Positions 7,683 through 15,044 of a stretch of 64,000 nucleotides of DNA are shown here, piece by piece (position 1 is the stretch's first letter; each line of letters starts with the position of its first letter). Origin of the DNA: Nocardioides sp. dk884 (GTDB taxonomy: Bacteria > Actinomycetota > Actinomycetes > Propionibacteriales > Nocardioidaceae). The DNA lies in the NCBI RefSeq assembly GCF_009557055.1, contig NZ_CP045649.1, positions 124,001-188,000 on the forward strand, in the 5' to 3' direction. Both the position numbers and the translations under genes were made by a program. The notes beneath the pieces were generated by a model, which had not been told where the DNA came from, did no database searches, and worked only from the letters and a program-made list of their open reading frames with translations.

Positions 7683-7742
7683 AAACCTTCTGATCCTGGC
7701 TACGGATCAGAAGGTTTGGGGTTCGAATCCCTACAGGCGCAC
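7683..7742 (+). other. tRNA-Arg(ACG) 3' fragment: putative att site of the island
   Basis: From 7700 the sequence reads CTACGGATCAGAAGG and then GGGGTTCGAATCCC and AGGCGCAC. These are the anticodon loop (ACG), T-arm and 3' acceptor strand of a bacterial tRNA-Arg. No matching 5' acceptor, D-arm or 5' anticodon strand lies upstream, so this is only the 3' half, as left by tRNA-targeted integrases. A perfect 14-bp inverted repeat (7683-7696 and 7704-7717) with a 7-nt loop covers its left side. The rest of the gene-free stretch 7408-7793 holds nothing else except the terminator at 7748. Confidence 0.7.
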
Positions 7743-7747
7743 AGGAC

Positions 7748-7782
7748 ACGAAAGCCCCAGGTCGCCGACCTGGGGCTTTCGT
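7748..7782 (-). terminator. Strong bidirectional terminator
   Basis: ACGAAAGCCCCAGGTCG pairs perfectly with CGACCTGGGGCTTTCGT, a long stem with almost no loop and A/T-rich outer ends. It lies 12 bp beyond the stop of the minus-strand ABC exporter gene. It also lies just after the tRNA fragment on the plus strand, so it probably ended the original tRNA transcript too. Confidence 0.85.
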
Positions 7783-7793
7783 CATCTCGAGGA

Positions 7794-9659
7794 TCACGCG
7801 GGCGCGAGCTGGTGGTGCTGGAGAGCGTGGTACGAGCCGCCGGCTGCGACGAGCTCGTCGTGCGTACCGCTCTCGACCACGCGCCCGTCGTCGAGCACCA
7901 CGATCCGGTCGGCGTCGCGCACGGTGGCGAGCCGGTGGGCGATGACCAGGCTGGTGCGTCCCTCGCGCAGCGAGCCGAGCGCCTGCTGCACGAGCATCGC
8001 GGTGCGGGAGTCGACGGAGCTGGTGGCCTCGTCGAGGACGAGGATGTCGGGATCGGAGACGAAGGCGCGCGCGATGGTGACCAGCTGGCGCTCTCCGGCG
8101 GACAGGTTGGCCCCGTCCGCCTCGAGGGCGGTGTGCAGTCCCTCGGGGAGGGCGTCGGTGAACTGGTCGACGTAGGAAAGCGTCGCGGCCCGTCGGACCT
8201 CGGCGTCGGTGGCGTTCGGCGCGCCGTAGGCGATGTTCTCGTGGATGGTGCCCTCGAAGAGCCAGGTGTCCTGCAGCACCATCGCGATCCGGGAGCGCAG
8301 GTCGGCTCGCGACATCCGGGTGATGTCGCGCCCGTCCAGTCGGACCTGACCGGCGTCGGGGTCATGGAAGCGCAGCAGCAGGTTGACCATCGTGGTCTTC
8401 CCCGAGCCGGTGGCGCCGACGATGGCCACCGTCTCACCAGGGCGAGCGACCAGGTCGACGTCGGTGAGCACCGGGCGCTCGGAGGTGTAGGCGAACCCGA
8501 CCCGATCGAACTCGATGAGCCCGGCGGTGGGGACGGGGTCCACCACGCCCGCCTCCTCCTCAGGGAGGTCGAGGAACTCCAGCACCCGTTCGGCGGAGGC
8601 GAAGCCGGACTGCAGCTCGTTGAGCATGCCCGACATCTCGGCCACCGGCTGGGAGAACTGACGTCCGTACTGGATGAACGCCTGCACCTCGCCGATCGTC
8701 ATGGTCCCGCTGGCGACCCGCAGCCCGCCCACCACGCAGATCGCCACGTAGGAGAGGTTGCCCACGAACCCCATGATCGGGGCGGCCAGGCCGCTGAGGC
8801 CATGGGCGCGGACGGCGGCCCGCGTGAGTTCGTCGTTCTCCTCACGGAACCGGCGGACGTGTTCCTCCTCGCGGTCGAAGGCGGCGGCGATCTCGTGCCC
8901 CGTGATGGACTCGTCGATCGTCGTGCTCAGCGCGCCGAGGTGCTGCCACTGCGCGACGAACGAGGGCTGGGAGCGCTTCATCAGCACCCGCGTCGCGAGG
9001 ACGGCGAACGGGAGGGTGGAGATCGTGACCAGTGTCAGCAACGGCGAGAGGTAGAGCATGAAGCCGAGGACGCTGAACGCCGTCAGCAGCGAGGAGACCG
9101 TCTGGCCCAGGCTCTGGGTCAGGGAGACGGTCACGTTGTCGATGTCGTTGGTGACGCGGGAGAGCAGGTCACCGCGACGGCGCCCGTCGGCGGTGGCCAC
9201 CGAGATTCGGTTGATCTTGCGCGCGCAGCGGATCCGCAGGTCGCGGATCACGGCGTGGATGGCGTGGTTGAGCTGCTGGGCGATGAGCAGCTGGAGGAGC
9301 ATGGAGACCAGGTAGATCAGCACCGCCCACTGCAGGATCGTCGCGACCTCGCCGAAGTCGATGCCCTGTCCGGGTACGACGTCGGCGCCCTCCACGACCG
9401 AGGCGAATGCGCCCTGGTCGCTCGCGCGCAGGCTCTCGACCGCCTCGTCCTTCGTCAGGTCGGCGGGCAGGTTCGCGCCCAGCACCCCGGCGAACAGCGC
9501 GTCGGTGGCCCTGGCCAGCACGAGCGGGCCGACCGCGCCGAGGCCGACGCTGATCAGGGAGAAGACCACCACGGTGACGACTCGCGCGCGCACGGGTCGC
9601 AGCAGCCCGAAGAACCGTCGGGCGGACCGGGTGAAGGTGGGGGTCTCGGTCGTGGTCAT
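7794..9659 (-). CDS. ABC exporter half-transporter (membrane-ATPase fusion), second of a pair
   Basis: This 621-residue type IV (B-family) exporter has six N-terminal membrane segments (about 20-340) with an unusually long first periplasmic loop, and a C-terminal ATPase. The ATPase shows Walker A GATGSGKTT, signature NLSAGERQ, Walker B ILVLDEATSSVD and the switch His in VIAHRLATV. The ATG at 9659 overlaps the upstream ABC stop (ATGA), so the two half-transporters are coupled and probably form a heterodimer. The Walker B Glu is present here but replaced by Asp in its partner, so this subunit holds the standard catalytic site. Its place beside the precursor genes points to export of the mature lanthipeptide. 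Confidence 0.93.
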   Translation of the reverse strand: MTTTETPTFTRSARRFFGLLRPVRARVVTVVVFSLISVGLGAVGPLVLARATDALFAGVLGANLPADLTKDEAVESLRASDQGAFASVVEGADVVPGQGIDFGEVATILQWAVLIYLVSMLLQLLIAQQLNHAIHAVIRDLRIRCARKINRISVATADGRRRGDLLSRVTNDIDNVTVSLTQSLGQTVSSLLTAFSVLGFMLYLSPLLTLVTISTLPFAVLATRVLMKRSQPSFVAQWQHLGALSTTIDESITGHEIAAAFDREEEHVRRFREENDELTRAAVRAHGLSGLAAPIMGFVGNLSYVAICVVGGLRVASGTMTIGEVQAFIQYGRQFSQPVAEMSGMLNELQSGFASAERVLEFLDLPEEEAGVVDPVPTAGLIEFDRVGFAYTSERPVLTDVDLVARPGETVAIVGATGSGKTTMVNLLLRFHDPDAGQVRLDGRDITRMSRADLRSRIAMVLQDTWLFEGTIHENIAYGAPNATDAEVRRAATLSYVDQFTDALPEGLHTALEADGANLSAGERQLVTIARAFVSDPDILVLDEATSSVDSRTAMLVQQALGSLREGRTSLVIAHRLATVRDADRIVVLDDGRVVESGTHDELVAAGGSYHALQHHQLAPA

Positions 9660-11386
9660 GCCAGCTCCTCCTGGGAGGCCTGGGACTCCACGAACTCGCA
9701 GTAGGTGCGCGAGGTGTCGAGGAGGTCGGGGTGGGTGCCGCGAGCGATGACGCGGCCGCGTTCGAGCACGAGGATCAGGTCGGCGTCGATGACGCTGGAC
9801 AGGCGCTGCGAGACCACGACCGAACCGGCTCCGCGTGTCCAGCCGCGGAGTGCTCGGCGCAGGTCTGCGTCGGTGCGGAGGTCGAGGGCCGAGAAGGAGT
9901 CGTCGAACAGGTAGAAGCGCGGCCGGGACACCAGGGCCCGGGCGATGCACAGCCGCTGGCGCTGGCCGCCGGACAGGTTGGCCCCGCCCGGAGCGACCGG
10001 CGCCTCCAGGCCGCCGGGCATCTGCCGGACGAACTCCTCTGCCTGTGCCACCTCGAGGGCGTCCCACAGGAGTCGCTCGTCGGCGTCGCGGGCGCCGTAG
10101 CGCAGGTTGGACGCGACGGTGCCGGAGAACAGATAGGCCTGTTGCGGGACGACCCCGATGCTGCGGCGGACGTGCTGCAGACGGTGCTCTCGCAGGTCGA
10201 CGCCGTCGAGGCGGACCTCGCCCGCTGTCGGGTCGAGCTGGCGGGCGAGGACCTGCAGGAGGGTGGTCTTGCCGGACCCGGTCGGGCCGACGATCGCGAC
10301 CCGTTCGCCCGGGCGGACCTGGACCGAGACGTCGCGGAGCACCGGCTGGTCGGCGCCCGGGAGGCGCAGCGTGACGGCCCTGCTCTCCAGCCCGGCGGCG
10401 GGGTCGGGCTGCGCGGTGCCGCCGGCGCCGTCCGCGAGGGAGACCGGGGCGGTCAGCACCTCCTGGATCCGGCCGCCGGAGACCCGGGCACGCGGGAGCT
10501 GCATGACGATGGCGGTGCTCATCAGCACCGCGGACATGATTTGCACCAGGTAGGTGATGAACGCAGCGATCGACCCGATGCCGATCTCGCCCGCGTCGAG
10601 GCGGCGACCCCCGAACCAGATCACGGCGACGATGCCGAGATTCATCAGCAGGGTGACCACCGGTCCGAGCGACAAGTAGAGCCTCCCGACGCTGGTCGAG
10701 GTGGCGATCAGGTCGTCGCTGGCGCGGGAGAAGCGCTCCTCCTCGTGCCGCTCCCGGGTGAAGACCCGCACCACCCGCAGGCCGCCGAGCTGCTCGCGCA
10801 GGATCCGGTTGACCATGTCGATCTGGCCCTGCATCCGGCGGTAGCCGGGCATGGCGAGCCAGGCGAACAGCACGATCACCACGACGAGCACGGGGACGGC
10901 GACGGCCATCAGCCACGCGAGCCGGGGATCCTCCCGCACGCCCATGACGACGGCGCCGACCATGGTCAGCGGGGCGGTGATCAGCACCGTGCACACCAGC
11001 AGCAGCAGCATCTGCACGTGGGTGACGTCGTTGCCGCAGCGGGTGATCAGCGACGAGCTGCCCAGGTGTCGCATCTCGCGGGTGCCGAGGCGCATCACCT
11101 TGACGAACACCGTCTCGCGCAGGTCCCGGGCGAAGTGGTGGGCGATCTGGGACCCGGTCCAGATCGCCGTGCACGCGACGACCAGCTGAGCGACGCTGAC
11201 GGCCAGCATCCACCCGCCGAGGCGCCAGACGGTGTGCTGGTCACCCTGGGCGACGCCGTCGTCGATGAGGCGCGCATTGAGGGTCGGCAGGTAGAGGCTG
11301 CCGGCCACGCTGAGGACCTGGAGGACGCCCAGCAGCACCAGTGCGCCCCGCGACGGGCGGAGGTGGGGGCGGATCAAGGTCAACAT
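9656..11386 (-). CDS. ABC exporter half-transporter (membrane-ATPase fusion), first of a pair
   Basis: This 576-residue protein has six membrane segments in the first 300 residues and a C-terminal ATPase. It has Walker A GPTGSGKTT and signature ANLSGGQRQ, with a degenerate Walker B ending FYLFDDSFSALD (Asp instead of catalytic Glu) and SQRLSSV in place of the switch-His motif. This is the usual picture for the degenerate half of a heterodimeric exporter. It starts with ATG at 11386 and overlaps its partner by 4 bp. The three precursor peptide genes end about 190 bp upstream, behind a terminator, so this operon may partly read through from them or use its own promoter. Confidence 0.92.
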   Translation of the reverse strand: MLTLIRPHLRPSRGALVLLGVLQVLSVAGSLYLPTLNARLIDDGVAQGDQHTVWRLGGWMLAVSVAQLVVACTAIWTGSQIAHHFARDLRETVFVKVMRLGTREMRHLGSSSLITRCGNDVTHVQMLLLLVCTVLITAPLTMVGAVVMGVREDPRLAWLMAVAVPVLVVVIVLFAWLAMPGYRRMQGQIDMVNRILREQLGGLRVVRVFTRERHEEERFSRASDDLIATSTSVGRLYLSLGPVVTLLMNLGIVAVIWFGGRRLDAGEIGIGSIAAFITYLVQIMSAVLMSTAIVMQLPRARVSGGRIQEVLTAPVSLADGAGGTAQPDPAAGLESRAVTLRLPGADQPVLRDVSVQVRPGERVAIVGPTGSGKTTLLQVLARQLDPTAGEVRLDGVDLREHRLQHVRRSIGVVPQQAYLFSGTVASNLRYGARDADERLLWDALEVAQAEEFVRQMPGGLEAPVAPGGANLSGGQRQRLCIARALVSRPRFYLFDDSFSALDLRTDADLRRALRGWTRGAGSVVVSQRLSSVIDADLILVLERGRVIARGTHPDLLDTSRTYCEFVESQASQEELA

Positions 11387-11510
11387 GTCTCGACGCTAGG
11401 GCCGTCGCGCTCCGGGGGACTCCCGCCAGGCGAGGATCTTCGCCGCTCGTGCGTGCGGACGACCGCGAGCCCCGTTCCTCCTCCTCGAGGGGGAGGCCGG
11501 GGGCGCGCGG

Positions 11511-11546
11511 AAAACGGGCGGTACCTCGTCGAGAGGTACCGCCCGT
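11511..11546 (-). terminator. Intrinsic terminator after the precursor genes
   Basis: Read on the minus strand, ACGGGCGGTACCTC pairs perfectly with GAGGTACCGCCCGT around a 5-nt loop, and a TTTT run follows. It lies 30 bp past the last precursor stop codon. It would let the small precursor transcript accumulate while limiting read-through into the ABC exporter genes. Confidence 0.85.
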
Positions 11547-11576
11547 CTCCGTTCGTCGTGCCGGTCGACCGACCGA

Positions 11577-11765
11577 TCAGCAGTTGTGGTCGAAGGTGTT
11601 GTCGACCGAGACGCTGGTGACGACGCTGACGGTGCCGATGCAGGCGGCCGAGGAGGTGGTCACCGTGGTGGTGGGCGTGATCGCGGGGGCGTCGGCGTGC
11701 GCGGTGCGCAGCTCGGCGGCGTCGGTGTAGGCGGCGTAGCCGGCGATGAGGTCCTGGGTGTTCAT
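11577..11765 (-). CDS. Class V-type lanthipeptide precursor, third copy (62 aa)
   Basis: This 62-residue precursor has a leader that starts MNTQDLIAGYAAYTDAAEL, matching the other two copies almost exactly. The segment DAPAITP (25-31) follows, and then a Ser/Thr/Val-rich core. Core landmarks are Ser38-Ser39-Ala-Ala-Cys42 and Thr57-x4-Cys62, with Cys as the last residue. This fits an N-terminal lanthionine ring and a C-terminal AviMeCys ring. The middle holds Thr45, Ser47, Thr50, Ser51 and Ser53 as dehydration sites. A strong ribosome site (GAAGGAG) precedes the ATG. The exact leader cleavage site is not known; just before Ser38 is one candidate, after the Pro31 region another. Confidence 0.9.
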   Translation of the reverse strand: MNTQDLIAGYAAYTDAAELRTAHADAPAITPTTTVTTSSAACIGTVSVVTSVSVDNTFDHNC

Positions 11766-12239
11766 GGTCTTCTCCTTCGTGTGTCGTGCTTCGGTTCGGG
11801 TGGGACAGATGGGGTGCTGGATCAGCAGTTGTTCTCCTGCGTGGCCACGACGGACACCGAGATGGCGCTTCCGATGCTGGCGGCGCAGGGGCCGGACGAG
11901 GTGACCGACGGGGTGATCGCCGGGGCGTCGCCGGCGGCGTTCTCGAGCTCGGCGGCGTCGGTGTAGGCGGCGTAGCCGGCGATGAGGTCCTGGGTGTTCA
12001 TGTCCTTCTCCTTCTCTCTGGTTGCTTACTCGGTTCGTGCTCGGGTGGAACTCGTGTCGGGCTGGGATCAGCAGGCGCCGTCGATCGTCTTGACCGCAGA
12101 CACGGTGCTGATGGCGATGCACGCGCCCGACGAGGTGGTGACCGTGACGGTCGGGGTGATCGCGGGGGCGTCGCCGGAGGTGCTCTCGAGCTCGGCGGCG
12201 TCGGTGTAGGCGGCGTAGCCGGCGATGAGGTCCTGGGTG
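11710..12239 (-). repeat. Three 51-bp direct repeats encoding precursor leaders
   Basis: An identical 51-bp block occurs at 11710-11760, 11946-11996 and 12189-12239. It covers the leader codons from residue 2 or 3 to about residue 19 of each precursor. The segments between, which encode the cores and the ribosome-binding regions, differ. This is the mark of tandem gene duplication followed by core divergence under a constraint to keep the leader. It is not a CRISPR array: units are coding, and spacing is 236 and 243 bp. Confidence 0.9.
11822..12001 (-). CDS. Class V-type lanthipeptide precursor, second copy (59 aa)
   Basis: This 59-residue precursor has the same 19-residue leader start as the third copy. 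The segment NAAGDAPAITP follows, and then a Ser/Ala/Val-rich core. Landmarks are Ser35-Ser36-Gly-Pro-Cys39 and Thr54-x4-Cys59 at the C terminus. Ser42, Ser45, Ser48 and Ser50 lie between. It is the only copy whose region before the Ser-Ser pair is short (SVT). The SSGPC block closely resembles the start of the cacaoidin core as I remember it. The ribosome site is GAAGGAGAAGGAC, directly before the ATG. It lies 66 bp after the first copy and 56 bp before the third. Confidence 0.9.
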   Translation of the reverse strand: MNTQDLIAGYAAYTDAAELENAAGDAPAITPSVTSSGPCAASIGSAISVSVVATQENNC

Positions 12240-12244
12240 GTCAT
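12068..12244 (-). CDS. Class V-type lanthipeptide precursor, first copy (58 aa)
   Basis: This 58-residue precursor is first in the transcription order. The leader begins MTTQDLIAGYAAYTDAAEL and differs from the other copies only at residue 2 in this block. The core has Ser38-Ser39-Gly-Ala-Cys42 and Thr53-x4-Cys58, so both presumed rings are conserved. The stretch between the first and last Cys is four residues shorter than in the other copies. It also has a Lys at position 52, the only basic core residue among the three. GAGGGAG lies upstream of the ATG. The 272-bp gap before the peptidase gene suggests a dedicated promoter. Confidence 0.9.
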   Translation of the reverse strand: MTTQDLIAGYAAYTDAAELESTSGDAPAITPTVTVTTSSGACIAISTVSAVKTIDGAC

Positions 12245-12360
12245 CTTCGGTCTCCCTCTTCGGTGACGCGCACCCGCTGGTGTCGACCGTGTGGCGATGA
12301 CGCTCGGCGTGAGCGGATCGGTCGGCATACGCGGTGATCGTCGGCCGTGTTGGCTGGGTC

Positions 12361-12409
12361 TGAAGTCGGGCTTCAACCTGATGACCACGAACTTATGAGT
12401 GGTGCTCAT
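12361..12409 (-). promoter_or_regulatory. Candidate operators upstream of the precursor genes
   Basis: Two short palindromes lie 117-165 bp upstream of the first precursor start: TGAAGTCGGGCTTCA (12361-12375; arms TGAAG/CTTCA) and ATGAGTGGTGCTCAT (12395-12409; arms ATGAG/CTCAT). Both have 5-bp arms and a 5-nt centre. They could bind one of the two LuxR-type response regulators or the XRE repressor of this cluster. No -10/-35 pair was convincing enough to mark. Confidence 0.35.
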
Positions 12410-12516
12410 CACCCGACATCGGTCGCGCGGACGATTCCTCGGGTTCGTCTCCGGGACGGAGGAGAGGGCTCAGCGAGCCGGTGCCGTGCGTCGGGTGCCG
12501 GGGCGCCCCGGCGCGG

Positions 12517-13785
12517 CTAGCACCCCTGCTGACCTGCGGTGACGGCTTCGATGAGGGCGTCGGGTCCCAGGTAGCGAGCGCCTGCCCGAGCGACGTCGTC
12601 GGGGGTGAGGCGGGCGACCGCTGCTGCCTGACGGCGCCACAGGTCGAAGGTGTCGCCGGCGAAGACGACCGACGCCCCGGCTGTCGCCAGGGCCGCGGGC
12701 CCGGAGATGCCGACGGTGGCAGCGTGGGTGGCGTAGCGCACGGCGGCCGCGAGCTCCTGCTCGGTCGGGCCGGCCGTCCGCAGGTCCTCGACCGCGTCGG
12801 CGACCCCGGAGCGCACCGAGGCCAGGCGGTCGGGCGCGCACTCGAGCATCACGACGTGGGTGACGGCGGTGGCCAGCACCTCGAAGCCGGTGGTGACGCC
12901 GTACACGTCGCCTCGGCGCTCTCGCAGCTCGCGCACCAGCCGGGATCCGAAGAACCCGCCGAGACACAGGGAGAACACGTGCAACGCCGGGTGGTCGGGG
13001 TGCTCGCGCACCGGTGCCGGAGCCCAGAGGCGGTAGGACTCGGTCGGTTGCCGGCCGGGGGTCGTGACGACGAGCGAGGCCCCGCGCGGACCCGGATCGG
13101 TGGGCTCGGGGACGGCGTCGCCGGGCAGGCGGGCGGTGGCGAACAGCTCGCCGAGCCGGTCGGGGAGCCCGCCCCAGTCCTTCCCGCCCCGGGTCCCGAG
13201 GTCGCCGACGACGACGATCGCCGCGTCGCGTCGCGTGAGGCGCTGGTCGGCCAGGAGTGCCAGGGACGACGCGTCGAGACCGGCGAGGTGGTCAGGGTCG
13301 GGGACGGCGTGGACGTAGGGGTGCTCGGTCCCCCACCGCTGGCGCAGCAGGGCGCCGGTCAGAGTGGTCTCGCGGTGCCCGGCGGCCGCGGCGGCGCGAG
13401 CGCGCGCCTGCGCGACCGCCTCCGACACTGCCGGCGGGGTGAAGTGCGGAGCCTGGAGGTGGTCGAGCAGGTCGGACACGACCTCCTCCGCGTGCTCGGC
13501 CGGCACGGTCAAGGACGCCGAGACGCGGTCCACGGCCCCGCCCGTGGTGAGCACGGCGCCGCGGGCGAGCAGGCGGTCCGCGGCGTCGGCGGCGCCCGCG
13601 TCGGAGGGGCCGACGCCGAGCAGGCGGGCGAGGACGTCGGCGTGCGTCGCCTCCCTCGAGGAGTGCCGGAAGAACGGGAGCACGATCCGGATCTCGAGGA
13701 AGGGGGCGGTGGGCCAGTCGACCTGGACCAGCCGAGCCCGGCCCGGCAGGGCGCGTGAGCGCGTGGGTGGCAGGTGCATGCTCAT
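12517..13785 (-). CDS. M16-family peptidase, non-catalytic subunit
   Basis: This 422-residue protein has the M16 fold pattern, including a C-terminal part with GGFFGSRLVRELRERRGDVYGV, the conserved region that contacts the partner subunit. It lacks the zinc motif HxxEH; the corresponding region reads FRHSSREATH. M16 peptidases often act as a catalytic and a non-catalytic subunit pair. The gene overlaps its catalytic partner by 4 bp (ATGA at 13782-13785), which fixes the start. In class V lanthipeptide clusters such pairs are thought to remove the leader peptide, and the three precursors lie just downstream. Confidence 0.88.
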   Translation of the reverse strand: MSMHLPPTRSRALPGRARLVQVDWPTAPFLEIRIVLPFFRHSSREATHADVLARLLGVGPSDAGAADAADRLLARGAVLTTGGAVDRVSASLTVPAEHAEEVVSDLLDHLQAPHFTPPAVSEAVAQARARAAAAAGHRETTLTGALLRQRWGTEHPYVHAVPDPDHLAGLDASSLALLADQRLTRRDAAIVVVGDLGTRGGKDWGGLPDRLGELFATARLPGDAVPEPTDPGPRGASLVVTTPGRQPTESYRLWAPAPVREHPDHPALHVFSLCLGGFFGSRLVRELRERRGDVYGVTTGFEVLATAVTHVVMLECAPDRLASVRSGVADAVEDLRTAGPTEQELAAAVRYATHAATVGISGPAALATAGASVVFAGDTFDLWRRQAAAVARLTPDDVARAGARYLGPDALIEAVTAGQQGC

Positions 13786-15026
13786 TCCTCCGGCCGCGAG
13801 ACCAGGACCGTGCCGGCGTGCTGCTGTGCCAGGTACGTGGCCGCCTCGCCCAGGAGGTCGCGGTCGAGCGCTGCGGACGGATCGCACGCGTCGTCGATGG
13901 CGGGGTCGTCGTAGAGCAGCTGCGCGGCCCCGAGGCGGCGGGCACGGTGGCCCAGCCGCTGGTCGTCCTGGTAGGTCCGCAGCCGGATGCGTGCCGCCGC
14001 ATGGGTCAGGACATCGGGGGCGGGGGCCCGGGCGTCCCACCGGCCCAGCAGGTCGCGGACCAGGGCGAGGAGCGGCGCGCCGCTCGCCTCGGGGGTCGGG
14101 TGGGTGGACACGACCCAGGCGTCCGGCGACCGGGCGTCGAGGGGCACGCCGTACCACCCGCAGCGAACGGTGAGCCGCAGCTCGGGGAACTGGATCGGCA
14201 CCAGCATCGACAGCGCCGTGCAGGCGGCGTAGAGGTCGGGTCGCGCTGTCGGGTCGGGGAGCCGGAAGCCGGCGGCCCAGATCGGCGTGGGGACGTTGGC
14301 GGCGCGCACGGACAGGTGACGATCGGCCGTCGGTGCCGGCTCGGCGACGGTGACGGGCTCGGCCGGGGAACGCGGCGGGATCGCCGACAGCGCCGCGCGG
14401 ACGGCGTCCTGCTCGGCGGCCGAGCCGACGTCGCCCTCGATCGTCACGACGATCCGGGACGGGGCGTACCAGGCGTCGAAGAAGGCCACGCAGTCGTCCA
14501 CGTCCACCCGCGACAGTGCCGCCACGTCGCCGTAGCCGTCGTGGGTGTTGACCGGTGAGTCGTACATCGCCTCTGGCAGGTGCAGCCACGGAAAGCCGCC
14601 GTACGGGACCCCGAGCACCTGTTGGGCGATCTCCGCGCGGATGACCTCGACCTGGGTGTCGATCGTCCGCTGGTCGAGCCGGGGACCCAGCAAGCGGTCC
14701 GCCTCGAGCCGCACCGTGTCGAGCAGGGCGCCCGAGGGTACGACGTCGAACAGCTCGGTGTAGTCGTGCCGTGTGTGTCCCCCGACGCGGCCGCCCACTG
14801 CCTCCACCCGGTGGAAGTGGCCTCCGGGCTCGACGCAGCGGCTGCCCTGGAACATCAGGTGCTCGAAGAGGTGGGCCATGCCCGGCCGGTCGACGGGCTC
14901 GGATCTGAAGCCCACGCCGACGTGGACCGCGACGGTGGACACCCCGGCCGTGGTGGCCGGGGCGACCACCAGCGTCAGCCCGTTGTCGAGGACCTCGACG
15001 CCGGGCGCCGTCGCGTCCTTGCTCAC
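13782..15026 (-). CDS. M16-family zinc peptidase, catalytic subunit
   Basis: This 414-residue protein carries the inverted zinc motif HLFEH at 52-56, with the third zinc ligand candidate Glu132 in VEVIRAEIAQ. That Glu lies 76 residues after His56, the spacing typical of the family. The protein also has the RxxDY-like block HTRHDYTELFDVV. It has no signal peptide, so it should act in the cytoplasm. With the following gene it forms a catalytic/non-catalytic pair, the likely leader peptidase of the lanthipeptide. A role in general peptide turnover is the alternative. Confidence 0.92.
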   Translation of the reverse strand: MSKDATAPGVEVLDNGLTLVVAPATTAGVSTVAVHVGVGFRSEPVDRPGMAHLFEHLMFQGSRCVEPGGHFHRVEAVGGRVGGHTRHDYTELFDVVPSGALLDTVRLEADRLLGPRLDQRTIDTQVEVIRAEIAQQVLGVPYGGFPWLHLPEAMYDSPVNTHDGYGDVAALSRVDVDDCVAFFDAWYAPSRIVVTIEGDVGSAAEQDAVRAALSAIPPRSPAEPVTVAEPAPTADRHLSVRAANVPTPIWAAGFRLPDPTARPDLYAACTALSMLVPIQFPELRLTVRCGWYGVPLDARSPDAWVVSTHPTPEASGAPLLALVRDLLGRWDARAPAPDVLTHAAARIRLRTYQDDQRLGHRARRLGAAQLLYDDPAIDDACDPSAALDRDLLGEAATYLAQQHAGTVLVSRPEE

Positions 15027-15044
15027 TCTCGGCTCACTCTCGGC

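Noticed and set aside
7640..7745. Complete tRNA gene
   Set aside because: The anticodon loop, T-arm and 3' acceptor strand are present, but no 5' acceptor, D-arm or correct 5' anticodon strand can be found upstream.
11710..12239. Three regularly spaced repeats as a possible CRISPR array
   Set aside because: The 51-bp units are coding and lie 236 and 243 bp apart, with a start codon and ribosome site for each. They encode lanthipeptide leaders.
12498..12511. Perfect palindrome CCGGGGCGCCCCGG as a terminator after the M16 gene
   Set aside because: It has no loop or T-run, and such GC palindromes occur by chance in this DNA. It was not marked.
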